24,158 nucleotides of DNA from an uncultured Oscillospiraceae bacterium (GCA_934597125.1 CAKTQM010000024.1:1-24158), one strand, 5' to 3'; counted from the stretch's first letter, positions 12,304 through 21,715 are shown. Notes: generated from the letters alone by a model not told the origin. Program-made: numbers and translations.

Positions 12304-12335
12304 CTAAAAAAGAAAAGCGGCACAGCCGCTTTTCT
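12304..12335 (-). terminator. Terminator/attenuator between hup and rqcP
   Basis: A perfect 11-bp stem (AGAAAAGCGGC with GCCGCTTTTCT) with TTTTTT after it on the minus strand. It stands only 12 nt before rqcP, so it likely reduces rather than blocks downstream expression. Confidence 0.85.
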
Positions 12336-12354
12336 TTCTATCCGAAAAGATTGC

Positions 12355-12627
12355 TTACTTAACAGCGTCCTTCAGCGCCTTGCCGGCCTTGAAGGTGGGA
12401 ACTTTGGTGGCGGCGATGGTGACGGGCTTGCCGGTGCGGGGATTCAGACCGGTACGCTCGGCGCGGTGCTTCACCTCGAAAGAGCCGAAGCCAACCAGCT
12501 GCACCTTCTCCTCGGCCTTCAGGCTCTCGGTGACAGCGGACAGGGTGGCGTTGACGGCGGCCTCGGCGGCCTTCTTGGACAGGCCGGCCTTCTCGGCGAC
12601 GGCGGAGATCAGTTCGGTTTTATTCAT
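12355..12627 (-). CDS. hup: HU-family nucleoid protein
   Basis: This 90-residue HU protein is full length: [25 protein letters not shown] forms the helical base, [15 protein letters not shown] leads to the DNA-gripping arm, and [10 protein letters not shown] is the arm tip. HU dimers bend and compact DNA without strong sequence preference. The ATG at 12627 follows CAGGAGG; an upstream in-frame extension is not needed. The promoter at 12730-12758 and the terminator at 12304 would allow high expression independent of the downstream genes. Confidence 0.96.
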   Translation of the reverse strand: MNKTELISAVAEKAGLSKKAAEAAVNATLSAVTESLKAEEKVQLVGFGSFEVKHRAERTGLNPRTGKPVTIAATKVPTFKAGKALKDAVK

Positions 12628-12729
12628 GGGTGTTTCCTCCTGTAATTTTTTCCTTGGTAGAACCAAATCCTAAAACGAAGCGTATCGCATTAAGAACAAA
12701 CGGATGCCCAATCACAAAGGGCAATAGAA

Positions 12730-12758
12730 AATTTACCATATTTGCCGGCCTATTGCAA
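12730..12758 (-). promoter_or_regulatory. hup promoter
   Basis: On the minus strand TTGCAA (12753-12758), 17 bp, TAAATT (12730-12735), giving a leader of about 95 nt. Confidence 0.55.
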
Positions 12759-12786
12759 GCCCTTTTCCGCAGAAAAGCTAAAAAAA

Positions 12787-14364
12787 TCACCGCAGACCCA
12801 GTCGATGCACCCATTTTTCACTGATTTTCAGGTGCCGCAGATCCTCCGCCGTCACCGCGCCCAACGCCAGCGCCAGCACGGTATACACCAGCGCCGCGGC
12901 GGCGATGGTCACAAGGGTTGCCAGATTCTGGGAAATGTGGGCAGAGAGAAGGGTGAAGCAGGGACGGCTGGCCAGGGCCATCACCGCCGCGCACAGCGCA
13001 GGACGCCACAGGCAGCGGAAGAAGTCCACACGTCCGCGGGTACAGCGGTAGACGGCGATCATGTTCAGCACCACAATCAGGGCATAGCTGTACAGCGTGC
13101 CCACTGGCGCACCCTGAATACCGATGGCGGGATCGGCCACCATCAGGTAGTTGGTGACCACTTTCAGCACGCCGCCGGAGAGCAGCGTCCAGATGGGAAG
13201 CTTCTCCTGCCCGTGGGCCTGCAGAATGCCGTTGGTGACCACCATCAGACATACGAACATGCTGGCGATGCCCAGCACCGTCAGATGTCCGGCGGCGGCC
13301 CGTGCCGTCTCCGGCACGGCGGGATAGAGCAGAAGAAGGATCGGCTCCGCCAGCACCGACAGCCCTGCGCCCATGGGCAGCGCCAGCAGCGCGGTCATCC
13401 GCAGGGCCGACGCGGTCAAGCGCGCCGCGGCGTCTTCATCGTGCCGCGTGCGGGCCTGAGTGATGGCGGGGATCAGAGACACGGACAGAGGATAGATAAA
13501 TGACGGAGGCAGCACGAACAGCGTCATGCCGAAGGTGTACTGTCCGTACAGCTCGGCGGCGGTCTGGGCGGAAAGCCCCAGCCTGCCCTGCAGGGTGCCC
13601 AGCACCAGCGATTGATCCAGCAGCGTCATCAGACTCATGGCGCCGCCCGCTACGGTGATGGGCACGCCGATCTGCAAGAGCTGCCGCACCGTGTCGCCAA
13701 CAGTCGCCGTTATGCCGCCGTGCTGACGGGGACAGCGCCGCAGCGACCACAGCAGATAGAGAAGTCCCAGCACCGTGCCGCAGGTGACGCCTGCGATAGC
13801 GCCCGCCGCGCCGATCTCCGGCGATGCGCCGCGCCGCAGCAGTACATAGCACAGGCCCAGACCCACCATCAGCTTGCAGGCGGATTCGATGATCTGGCTG
13901 ACGGCGGTGGGGGTCATGCTGCCCAGCCCCTGAGTATAGCCGCGAATGGCGGAGGTCAGGCATACGCACAGCACCGACGGCGCCAGCACAGCGATGGCGG
14001 CCGCCGCCAGGGGATCGTGCAGCGCCTGCGCCATGGCCTGAGGCAGACACAGCATCAACGCCGAGAACAGCAGCCCCAGCGCCCCCAGCAGCCCCACGGC
14101 GCAGCGAAACACCTGGCGGGCCTGATCGTGACGGCCCAGCGTCTCCGCCTGAGCCACCAGACGGGAGGCGGCCAGCGGCAGTCCCGCTGTGGACAGCATC
14201 AGCAGCAGATTATACACGTTGTAGGCCGCGTAGAAATGGGCCATCCCCTGACTGTCCAGCAGATTGCCCAGGGGGATCTTATACAGCGCCCCCAGCACCT
14301 TGGTGACGGCCACGGCGCCCGCCAGAATGGCCGCGCCGCTTAAGAAACTCTGTCTGCGCTGCAA
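12787..14364 (-). CDS. SpoVB/YabM-like lipid-linked oligosaccharide flippase (MATE/MOP superfamily)
   Basis: This 525-residue protein has about 14 membrane segments and the polysaccharide exporter pattern: SFLSGAAILAGAVAVTKVLGALYKIPLGNLLDSQGMAHFYAAYNVY at the N-terminus, then LSTAGLPLAASRLVAQA. Members carry lipid-linked saccharide precursors across the membrane, and SpoVB-type proteins serve spore cortex or envelope synthesis. Its place upstream of hup-rqcP-yabP-yabQ matches yabM in Bacillus; yabN/mazG, usually between, is missing here. The start is TTG after AAGGAGGTGA, a near-perfect ribosome binding site, with no ATG close by. Confidence 0.88.
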   Translation of the reverse strand: MQRRQSFLSGAAILAGAVAVTKVLGALYKIPLGNLLDSQGMAHFYAAYNVYNLLLMLSTAGLPLAASRLVAQAETLGRHDQARQVFRCAVGLLGALGLLFSALMLCLPQAMAQALHDPLAAAAIAVLAPSVLCVCLTSAIRGYTQGLGSMTPTAVSQIIESACKLMVGLGLCYVLLRRGASPEIGAAGAIAGVTCGTVLGLLYLLWSLRRCPRQHGGITATVGDTVRQLLQIGVPITVAGGAMSLMTLLDQSLVLGTLQGRLGLSAQTAAELYGQYTFGMTLFVLPPSFIYPLSVSLIPAITQARTRHDEDAAARLTASALRMTALLALPMGAGLSVLAEPILLLLYPAVPETARAAAGHLTVLGIASMFVCLMVVTNGILQAHGQEKLPIWTLLSGGVLKVVTNYLMVADPAIGIQGAPVGTLYSYALIVVLNMIAVYRCTRGRVDFFRCLWRPALCAAVMALASRPCFTLLSAHISQNLATLVTIAAAALVYTVLALALGAVTAEDLRHLKISEKWVHRLGLR

Positions 14365-14409
14365 GCCGTCACCTCCTTGCCGGAAATAAAAACATATCGC
14401 AGATACGTT

Positions 14410-14488
14410 GTAGGGGCGGACGACTCTGTCCGCCCTATCGGAAATGGTAGGGTTATCATTAGGGGCGGACAGAGTCGTCCGCCCCTAC
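14410..14488. repeat. MITE-like palindromic repeat, family 1, copy 2
   Basis: 79 bp with both GTAGGGGCGGACGACTCTGT-type ends. The centre is the reverse complement of that in the copy at 164-241, with a few substitutions. It lies between hemZ and the flippase gene, and its GGGGCGGAC/GTCCGCCCC hairpin is the only terminator-like structure after hemZ. Confidence 0.82.
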
Positions 14489-14517
14489 GATCAGTTATCC
14501 GGGCGCGCCATGCACCC

Positions 14518-16011
14518 CTACTTCCCCAAATTCTCCAGCATTTCCCGATGAAACGCGGCGAACTTTTCCAGATCTGCCGCGATCTGCTCCTGACGCTGGA
14601 TGTACTCCGTGGGATATTTGGGGTGGAAGATCCGGTCGATACGGTCGTCCCGCCGGATGTCCACCATCTTGGTGGAGCCGCCCGCCCCGAGAGACAGGAT
14701 GCTGTGCAGTTCCTCCATGATGTAAATATTATACAATCCCTCCGCGCCGGATATGCACCAGCCTACGTTTTCAAAGCTGCCGGACATGTACTTTTGCCGG
14801 TAGAGATAGTAGGGGGCAAAGCCTGCCGCCCGCAGGGCCGGATCGGCGTAATCCAGCATCTCCGCCACTGCCTCGGCCGAGGGGATGGGGCTGCCTTCCA
14901 GTGTCAGGCGGCTGCCCTTTTTCAGCGCCAGCGTGTGGACGGTGATGTTGTCCGCGCCGCTTTTGATACACTGATCCAGCGTTTTGCGGAAGCCCTCCGG
15001 TGTGTCGGCGGGCAGTCCCGCGATGAGATCCATGTTCACATGGGGAAAGCCCATGGACGTGGCCAGCTCCATGGCGGCGAGAATGTCTGCCGCCGTGTGC
15101 TTGCGGCCGATAGCCTGCAGCACCTTGTCGTCCAGCGACTGGGGGTTGACGCTGATGCGGTCGGCCCCGTGATCCAGAAGCACCTGCAATTTCTCCCGGT
15201 CAATGGTGTCGGGCCGTCCCGCCTCGATGCAGTATTCCACCGCGCCGCTCAGGTCAAAGCTGCGGTTCAGGTGGGTCAGCAGATGATCCATCTGTCTGGC
15301 GGACAGTGTGGTGGGCGTGCCGCCGCCCATGTAGAAGGACTTGATGTGCAGCCCGGTGTCCTTTACCATCTCCGCCGCCAGCGTAATTTCCCGCTCCAGC
15401 GCCTGGAGATAGGGCTCCATCAGCTTGAAGGAGCGCTCCACCGCCTGGGAGACGAAGCTGCAATAGGCGCAGCGGGTGGGACAGAAGGGGATGCCGATGT
15501 ACAGGGAGATGTCGTTGGGGGCAAGCGCCTCCTTGGCGGCGATGCCCGCCTGCGCCGCTTCGATACACATGCAGCGGCGGGGGGCGGACACCTGATAGGT
15601 GTTTGCCAGCTCACGATCGGTCTGGCGGGGCGTCATACCGCTGCGCAGCAGCCGCGCCGCCAGCTTGGCGGGCCGCACGCCTGTCAGGCTGCCCCAGGCG
15701 GGGACGTGGCCCAGGATCTCCACCGACGCCTTGAAAAAGCTCATTTTCAGCGCCCGCTGCCGCAGTCCCTCCTGCTGATAGGGGGTCAGGGCGGGATCAA
15801 TGCGCACGCGGGAAAGGCCGCGGCCCTCCCGTCCCTCATGGAGGATGCGGGTGGTCGCGGTGGTGTATGTCTTACCCTCGGACAGTTTGACCCAGGCGCA
15901 GCTGTCCTCTGCCGCGTCCGGATCATACACCGGACGCTGGTTGGGGAAAAAGGCCAGCAGATCCTGCTCGATGGCATAGCGGTCATTGTGGCCGGTAAAG
16001 ATCAGCTTCAT
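14518..16011 (-). CDS. hemZ: HemZ-type radical SAM coproporphyrinogen dehydrogenase
   Basis: This 497-residue radical SAM enzyme has an N-terminal ~165-residue region typical of HemZ (ending with the GSLTGVRPAKLA motif near 107-119). It then has the cluster motif CPTRCAYC with Cys177, Cys181 and Cys184, and MGGGTPTTL downstream. Proteins of this group oxidise coproporphyrinogen III to protoporphyrinogen IX without oxygen; the exact reaction of HemZ is less certain than that of HemN. The start overlaps the preceding gene by 4 nt (ATGA), so it is translationally coupled to the MBL hydrolase. It is the last gene of the recJ-rel-dtd-MBL-hemZ unit. Confidence 0.88.
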   Translation of the reverse strand: MKLIFTGHNDRYAIEQDLLAFFPNQRPVYDPDAAEDSCAWVKLSEGKTYTTATTRILHEGREGRGLSRVRIDPALTPYQQEGLRQRALKMSFFKASVEILGHVPAWGSLTGVRPAKLAARLLRSGMTPRQTDRELANTYQVSAPRRCMCIEAAQAGIAAKEALAPNDISLYIGIPFCPTRCAYCSFVSQAVERSFKLMEPYLQALEREITLAAEMVKDTGLHIKSFYMGGGTPTTLSARQMDHLLTHLNRSFDLSGAVEYCIEAGRPDTIDREKLQVLLDHGADRISVNPQSLDDKVLQAIGRKHTAADILAAMELATSMGFPHVNMDLIAGLPADTPEGFRKTLDQCIKSGADNITVHTLALKKGSRLTLEGSPIPSAEAVAEMLDYADPALRAAGFAPYYLYRQKYMSGSFENVGWCISGAEGLYNIYIMEELHSILSLGAGGSTKMVDIRRDDRIDRIFHPKYPTEYIQRQEQIAADLEKFAAFHREMLENLGK

Positions 16012-16631
16012 ACGTTCATGCCCTGCTTCATATAGGGGTTATACTTCCGTTCAAAGTCCATGTCGGTGGCGGAATCGTGGCCGGGATAGACAGTGTACTG
16101 TCCCTCCAGCGCCGCCAGACGGGCCAGAGAGCGCAGCATGGCCCGATAGTCGCCGCCGGGGAAGTCGCACCGGCCGCAAGAGCCCCGGAACAGGGTATCA
16201 CCGGCGAAGAGCACGCCCTGTCCCTCCACCAGCAGGCAAACAGAACCGGTGGAATGGCCCGGGGTCTCCAGCACGTCCAGCGTCAGGCTGCCGACAGACA
16301 GCTTGTCGCCCTCTTTATAGTACCGCTGGTTTTTTTTGCTCAGCCGGTGGAAGCGCAGTTCGCCGCCCATGTCGTCGGTCACGTCGCCCGTGTGAATATA
16401 TACCGGCAGTTCCGGCCATTTTTCCAGCAGGCCCGCCACACCGGTGCAGTGGTCGAAGTGGCCGTGGGTCAGCAGGATCATAATGGGCGTGCAGCCGCTG
16501 GAGGCTACCATGGCGGCAATACGCTCCGCTTCGTCGCCGGGGTCGATGACGGCGCAGACCCGGGCTTCTTCGTCGCAGAGGATATAGCAGTTGGTCATGA
16601 TGGGGCCCACCATCAGAGAGAGTACCTTCAT
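16008..16631 (-). CDS. MBL-fold metal hydrolase (glyoxalase II-like)
   Basis: This 207-residue protein has a complete set of metal ligands of the metallo-beta-lactamase fold: THGHFDH (His56, His58, Asp60, His61), His126 in TPGHSTGS, Asp145 in AGDTLF and His185 in YPGHD. The family hydrolyses thioesters or related esters; the substrate is not predictable from sequence. GGGAGGGC lies before the ATG. It begins 16 nt after dtd and overlaps hemZ by 4 nt. The rel-dtd-MBL-hemZ order is, in my knowledge, common in Clostridia, where the role of the MBL protein is unknown. Confidence 0.9.
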   Translation of the reverse strand: MKVLSLMVGPIMTNCYILCDEEARVCAVIDPGDEAERIAAMVASSGCTPIMILLTHGHFDHCTGVAGLLEKWPELPVYIHTGDVTDDMGGELRFHRLSKKNQRYYKEGDKLSVGSLTLDVLETPGHSTGSVCLLVEGQGVLFAGDTLFRGSCGRCDFPGGDYRAMLRSLARLAALEGQYTVYPGHDSATDMDFERKYNPYMKQGMNV

Positions 16632-16647
16632 TCGTGTGCCCTCCCGA

Positions 16648-17094
16648 TTACAGCTGGTCGGTGTCCACCACCAGCGTCAGGGGGCCATCGTTCAGGCTGT
16701 CCACCTGCATGTAGGCGCCAAACTCGCCGGTCTCGGTGCGGAAGCCCTTGGCGCGGCACAGCTCCACGAACTTCTCGTACAGGGGGATGGCCACCTCGGG
16801 ACGGGCGGCCGCCAGAAATTCGGGACGGCGGCCCTTTTTGCAGTTACCGTACAGGGTGAACTGGGATACGATCAGCAGCTCGCCCTTCACCTCGTCCAGT
16901 CCCCGGTTCATTTTGCCGTTCTCATCCTCGAAGATGCGAAGGCCCGTCAGCTTGTCCGCCAGCTTGACGGCCTGAGCCTCGGTATCCTCGTGGGTAATGC
17001 CCAGCAGGATCAGGAAGCCCTCGCCAATCTGGCCGTGAACTTTTCCGTCAATGGTGACGGAGGCGTGCTTCACGCGGGTCAATACAGCGCGCAT
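16648..17094 (-). CDS. dtd: D-aminoacyl-tRNA deacylase
   Basis: This 148-residue enzyme removes D-amino acids (and glycine from tRNA-Ala) from mischarged tRNAs. It starts [17 protein letters not shown]. The catalytic SQFTL is at 77-81, and the second active-site loop reads NDGPLT at 135-140, where GPVT is more usual (a mild substitution). AAAGGAG lies 8 nt before the ATG at 17094; an in-frame extension upstream has no ribosome binding site. It stands downstream of rel as in Bacillus, but a 210-bp repeat separates the two, so it may be expressed less than the upstream genes. Confidence 0.95.
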   Translation of the reverse strand: MRAVLTRVKHASVTIDGKVHGQIGEGFLILLGITHEDTEAQAVKLADKLTGLRIFEDENGKMNRGLDEVKGELLIVSQFTLYGNCKKGRRPEFLAAARPEVAIPLYEKFVELCRAKGFRTETGEFGAYMQVDSLNDGPLTLVVDTDQL

Positions 17095-17154
17095 AATTTG
17101 TTCTCCTTTATACAGAATGTTATCAGATTGATATGTGGGGAATGCTATTTCCAA

Positions 17155-17366
17155 GGCCTCCTTGTGTAAAGGGGGCTGTCAGCCGCAAGGCTGACTGGGG
17201 GATTGCCCAATAAGATAGTGCCGTGGAAGCCCAGATGGATGCTACGGCGGCATAGCCGCCGAGATCGGATGCTAAAAATATGCCACCGGCATATTTTTTT
17301 ACGCACCGACAACCCCTCCGTCAACGCTTTGCGCTGACACCTCCCCTTACACAGGGGAGGCTTATT
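17155..17366. repeat. MITE-like repeat, family 2, copy B (~210 bp)
   Basis: An inverted copy of 4104-4317. The inner ~170 bp read the same in reverse complement; differences cluster near the ends (for example the TCAGCC..GGCTGA hairpin in place of TCACGG..CCGTGA, and CAGCGCAAAGCG in place of CAACGCGAAGCG). It begins directly after the rel stop codon and fills the gap before dtd. Its first hairpin may end or weaken rel transcripts. Confidence 0.85.
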
Positions 17367-17367
17367 T

Positions 17368-19581
17368 TTATCCCGCCGGCCGCGTCACCTTCATGACCCC
17401 CTGGATCTGCTCCAGGCGGCTGGTAACGGTTTTCAGCTGATCCCGACCCGACACGGCGATGCCCAGATCCAACAGGGCAAAGCCATCCGGCGTGGAGCGT
17501 GCGTTCAGGGACAGCACCCGTGTCTTGGTGGCCGACAGTACCGTGGATACATCCACGATCAGGCTGATGCGATCCTTGGCCACGATCTGCAGCATGGTGT
17601 GGTACTCCTCGCTGGTCTTGGCGGCCCAGCTGACGCGGATCCAGCGTCCCGCCTCGTTGGGGTCGTCCCGTGAGCGCAACACGTTGGGACAGTCGGAGCG
17701 GTGTACCGACACGCCGTAGCCGCGGGTGATATACCCCACGATGTCGTCCCCCGGCACGGGAGAGCAGCACTTGGAAAACTTCACCAGACAGTTGCTCAGG
17801 CCCTCCACGATGATGCCGTGCTCGCCCTTGCGCTGGGGCACGGCGGGACGCATGACCTCCGGTTGGCCCTGAACGGGAACCTCCGCCTGCCGCTCGGCCT
17901 GATGCTGGTGCAGGATGCGCTGAATGTCCTCCCGCAGCCGGCCGATGACTTTCAGCGCGGTGACGCCGCCGTAGCCGATGGCGGCGTACATATCGTCCAC
18001 CGAGTTGAAACTGAGCTTTTTCAGCACGTTGGGGACGTTCTCGTCGGCCAACAGCTCTTTCAGGGATACGCCGGTGCGTTTCAGCTCCGATTCGAAGCTC
18101 TGGCGGCCATTGACGATGTTTTCATCCCGTTTCTCCCGCTTGAACCACTGGCGGATTTTGCTGCGGGCGTTGCTGGAACGGGCAATCTTGATCCAGTCGC
18201 GGCTGGGGCCGTGGGCGCTCTGGCTGGTGGTGACCTCCACCACGTCGCCGTTTTGCAGCCGATGGTTCAGCGGCACGATGCGGCCATTTACCTTGGCGGA
18301 CACCATGTGGTTGCCCACGGCGGAATGGATGTTATAGGCGAAGTCGATGGGCGTGGCCCCGGCGGGCAGGTTGATCACATCGCCGTTGGGGGTAAACACA
18401 AATACCTCGTCGGCAAACATGTCCACCTTCAGGGAGTGAATAAAGTCCTCGGCGTCGGCGCCCTCCTGATTCTCCAGCAAGCGGCGCACCCATTCGTAGC
18501 GGCCTTCGTCGCCGCCGCCCTGACCGTTCTGCTTGTACTTCCAGTGGGCGGCAATGCCGTATTCCGCCACCTCGTGCATCTCCTTGGTGCGGATCTGCAC
18601 CTCAAAGGGAATGCCGCTCTCGCCCACCACGGTGGTGTGCAGGCTCTGGTACAAATTGGGCTTGGGGGTGCCGATATAGTCCTTGAACCGGCCCAAAATG
18701 GGCTTGTACAGGTCATGGACGATGCCCAGTACGTTGTAGCAGTCCGCCACCGTGTCCACGATGACGCGGAAGGCAAACAGGTCAAACACGTCGTCCAGAC
18801 TCTTGTTCTGGGTGTACATCTTGCGGTAGATGGAGTAGGGGTGCTTCATGCGGCCCTGAACGGTGGCCTCGATGCCGGATTCTTTCAGCCGGCGGGTGAT
18901 CTGGTCGTGGATGGCGGACATGAAGCCATCATACTCCGCAGCCTTTTCGTTCAGCGCCTCCGTGATCTCCTGGTAGCCCACGGGATCCAGATATTTCAAG
19001 GAGAGATCCTCCAGCTCCCACTTCATCTTCTGCATGCCCAGTCGGTGGGCGATGGGGGCGTAGATCTCCATGGTCTCAAAGGATTTCTGCTTCTGCTTTT
19101 CCGGCGTCTGATACTCCATGGTGCGCATATTGTGCAGCCGGTCGGAGATCTTGATGAGGATGACCCGAATATCCTTGCTCATAGCCATGAGCATCTTCCG
19201 CAGATTCTCCATCTGCTCCTCCTCTTTGGAGGTGTAGTGGACGCGGGTCAGCTTGCTGACGCCCTCCACCAGATCGGCCACGGTGGGGGAAAACAGCTTG
19301 GCCAGCTGCTCGTGGGTGGCGGCGGTATCCTCAATGGTGTCGTGCAGCAGCGCCGCCTCGATGGATTCGCTGTCCAAGTGCAGCTCCTCCGCCACGATCT
19401 GGGCCACCGCCAGCGGATGGGTCACAAAGGGGGAGCCGTCCTTGCGCAGCTGGGTGCCGTGCAGGTCACGGGCAAATTCGTAGGCCTGCCGGATCAGGGA
19501 GAAGTTGGCGGAGGGATTATACTCCCGCACGGTGTCCTCCAAATGCTGATACATGGCGTCGATATCCACGGTTTTGCTCAT
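17368..19581 (-). CDS. rel: Bifunctional (p)ppGpp synthetase/hydrolase Rel
   Basis: This 737-residue protein makes and degrades the alarmone (p)ppGpp. The hydrolase HD domain is intact (His55, then HDTIED with His80-Asp81 and Glu84-Asp85). The synthetase domain follows with FDLFAFRVIVDT and GRFKDYIGTPKPNLYQSLHT. Next comes TGS (~395-455, FADEVFVFTPNGDVINLPAG), a helical and zinc-finger region with CCSPVPGDDIVGYITRGYG, and a C-terminal ACT domain. Both activities should be present. The start overlaps the recJ stop by 4 nt, with GAGGAGG upstream. It is part of the recJ-rel-dtd unit. Confidence 0.97.
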   Translation of the reverse strand: MSKTVDIDAMYQHLEDTVREYNPSANFSLIRQAYEFARDLHGTQLRKDGSPFVTHPLAVAQIVAEELHLDSESIEAALLHDTIEDTAATHEQLAKLFSPTVADLVEGVSKLTRVHYTSKEEEQMENLRKMLMAMSKDIRVILIKISDRLHNMRTMEYQTPEKQKQKSFETMEIYAPIAHRLGMQKMKWELEDLSLKYLDPVGYQEITEALNEKAAEYDGFMSAIHDQITRRLKESGIEATVQGRMKHPYSIYRKMYTQNKSLDDVFDLFAFRVIVDTVADCYNVLGIVHDLYKPILGRFKDYIGTPKPNLYQSLHTTVVGESGIPFEVQIRTKEMHEVAEYGIAAHWKYKQNGQGGGDEGRYEWVRRLLENQEGADAEDFIHSLKVDMFADEVFVFTPNGDVINLPAGATPIDFAYNIHSAVGNHMVSAKVNGRIVPLNHRLQNGDVVEVTTSQSAHGPSRDWIKIARSSNARSKIRQWFKREKRDENIVNGRQSFESELKRTGVSLKELLADENVPNVLKKLSFNSVDDMYAAIGYGGVTALKVIGRLREDIQRILHQHQAERQAEVPVQGQPEVMRPAVPQRKGEHGIIVEGLSNCLVKFSKCCSPVPGDDIVGYITRGYGVSVHRSDCPNVLRSRDDPNEAGRWIRVSWAAKTSEEYHTMLQIVAKDRISLIVDVSTVLSATKTRVLSLNARSTPDGFALLDLGIAVSGRDQLKTVTSRLEQIQGVMKVTRPAG

Positions 19582-21674
19582 TGCGCGTCGCCTCCTCCCC
19601 GCCCCGCTTCCGCGTCGGTCAGACGTTGTATGTATTGGGAATCCTCCAGACGGACTTTCTTCTCGCCGACCAGACGCAGAAGAACATCATCGCCCCGGGA
19701 CGTAAGCTCCAGCAATCCCCGCTCGTGAAACAGCGCCAGACAAAAGGCGCTGCGCAGAAAGGCATCCGTTTTGCCCAGCGATACCGACAGTGTCCGCAGC
19801 AGCGGCAGATACGGCGTGTGCAGGCCCTCTGCCGGAACAAGGTGTTCCAGCGTGCGCCATACCGCCACGTACTGCTCCCGCGTGGGCAGCATCCGCCGTG
19901 CGTTTTTGGCGGATACCGTGCTGCCGGCGGTGCATTGCGCCACCAGATTCAGGGCCTCCTGCTCCCGACTGCTGGCCAGCAGCGAAGGGCGGATATCCAC
20001 CATCTGCAGCTGCACCGAGCGGCTGCCGCGGAATTCGTTGACCTGCAGATAAAAGGCCGCATCCACCCGATCACCCTCCTGACAGCCGCAGGCGGCAGCG
20101 GTGGTGGAAAAGAAAATGCCGTCAAACTGGGTACTTCCCTTTCCCAACCGCAGCTTCAGGTGGCGGTTTTGTCCCACGTTCTGGGTGCGCAGCAGCGTGG
20201 CGCCCATCAGGCAGAACAGGGGCCGCGCGTTGCCGCTGCCGTAAGGCTCCAGCGCCGCCAGCGCCTCCACCTCCTGCAAGGTGACGCGCCCGGGCTGGCG
20301 CAGCTCCATGTCGATCTCCAGTGCCGATTCCGGCGCCTTGCCCACCCAGTATTCGGCGGCGTATTGGTTCATTCGCGCCCGAAAGGCGGGAATATTAGCT
20401 TCCTCGATAGTAAAGCCCGCCGCCAGCTCGTGACCGCCGAAGCCCAGCAGCAGATCCGAGCAGCTCTCCAGGGCGGCGAACAGGTTGAAACCGCCCCAGC
20501 TGCGGCATGAGCCCTTGCCCACAGTACCGTTCAGGTGAATCATAAAGCTGGGACGGGAGTATTTTTCACTGAGACGGGAGGCCACGATGCCCACCACGCC
20601 CTGATGCCAGGTGTCAGAGGCCAGCACCAGCGCACGGCGCTCCTCCTCCGGTAATTGCTCGATCATCTCCTCCGCCTGGGAGTAGATGGTCTGCTCCACG
20701 CACTGCCGCTCACGGTTCAGGGCGCACAGCGCCTTGGCCAGCTCCTCCGCCTGTGTCTCGTCCTGACACAGCAGCAGATCAGCCGCCATGTCTGCCGCGC
20801 CCATGCGTCCCGCCGCGTTGATGCGTGGCGCCAGCACGAAGCCGATCTGTACGGAGGAGATCTCGCGTCCCGCCAGTCCCGCCTCCCGCAGCAGGGCGTG
20901 CAGCCCGATAAAGTCCGACCGATCCAGCGTGGCAAGGCCGCGGGATACGATAGTGCGGTTTTCGCCGGTCATCTGCATCACATCCGCCACCGTGCCGATG
21001 GCCGCCAGTGTGCAGTAGCGGGAGAACAGGGCCTCCTCCCGATCCGGCCCGCCCAGGGCCAGCACCAGCTTCAGTGCCACGCCGCAGCCGGCCAGATGCT
21101 TGAAGGGATAGCCGCAGTCGCTTCTGCGGGGATCCACCACCGCCGAGGCGTCCGGCAACGTTTCCTTGCACTCGTGATGGTCTGTCACCACCACGTCCAT
21201 GCCGATGGAACGGGCGAAGGCCACCTCCTCCACGCCGGTGATGCCGCAGTCCACGGTTACCAGCAGCGTGGCGCCGCCCTTGCGCAGCCCCTCGATGGCG
21301 TCTCGGCTCAGACCGTAGCCGTCTTCGATCCGGCGGGGGATGTAGTGTACCACATGGGCGCCGCGGCCCTTCAGATAGTCGACCAGAATACAGGTGGCGG
21401 TGATGCCGTCCACGTCATAGTCGCCGAAAATGGCGATCTTCTCGCCATCCGCGACGGCCTGGGTAATCCGCGCTGCCGCCTTGTCCATATCCCGCATCAA
21501 AAACGGGGAATGGCTCAGCGCCGTTTCCTGCGCCAGAAACTCGGCCGCATCCTCGACCCGTTCCACACCGCGGCTTGCCAGCACGCCGGATACCAGATAG
21601 GGATAGCCTGCGTCCGCCAGATGTTCCGCCGCGGCGCTGTTCTCCCGCGCCACATGCCAGGACGGAAATTTCAT
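19578..21674 (-). CDS. recJ: Single-stranded DNA-specific exonuclease RecJ
   Basis: This ~698-residue exonuclease degrades single-stranded DNA 5' to 3' in recombination and mismatch or base excision repair. The DHH phosphoesterase motifs are present: FGDYDVDGITA, VVTDHHE, VDPRRSDCGYPFKHLAGCGVA and a later GRMGAADMAADLL. The DHHA1 part has LGFGGHELAAGFTI. The OB domain and a C-terminal extension make it longer than the E. coli protein but normal for Firmicutes. The start at 21674 is chosen because GGAGG is 10 nt upstream; the ATG three codons earlier is only 1 nt from it. It is the first gene of the unit and is driven by the promoter at 21716-21744. Confidence 0.95.
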   Translation of the reverse strand: MKFPSWHVARENSAAAEHLADAGYPYLVSGVLASRGVERVEDAAEFLAQETALSHSPFLMRDMDKAAARITQAVADGEKIAIFGDYDVDGITATCILVDYLKGRGAHVVHYIPRRIEDGYGLSRDAIEGLRKGGATLLVTVDCGITGVEEVAFARSIGMDVVVTDHHECKETLPDASAVVDPRRSDCGYPFKHLAGCGVALKLVLALGGPDREEALFSRYCTLAAIGTVADVMQMTGENRTIVSRGLATLDRSDFIGLHALLREAGLAGREISSVQIGFVLAPRINAAGRMGAADMAADLLLCQDETQAEELAKALCALNRERQCVEQTIYSQAEEMIEQLPEEERRALVLASDTWHQGVVGIVASRLSEKYSRPSFMIHLNGTVGKGSCRSWGGFNLFAALESCSDLLLGFGGHELAAGFTIEEANIPAFRARMNQYAAEYWVGKAPESALEIDMELRQPGRVTLQEVEALAALEPYGSGNARPLFCLMGATLLRTQNVGQNRHLKLRLGKGSTQFDGIFFSTTAAACGCQEGDRVDAAFYLQVNEFRGSRSVQLQMVDIRPSLLASSREQEALNLVAQCTAGSTVSAKNARRMLPTREQYVAVWRTLEHLVPAEGLHTPYLPLLRTLSVSLGKTDAFLRSAFCLALFHERGLLELTSRGDDVLLRLVGEKKVRLEDSQYIQRLTDAEAGRGGGDAQ

Positions 21675-21715
21675 GGCTGGCATGCCTCCTTTCGTTTCCT
21701 TCTATAATAAATTAT

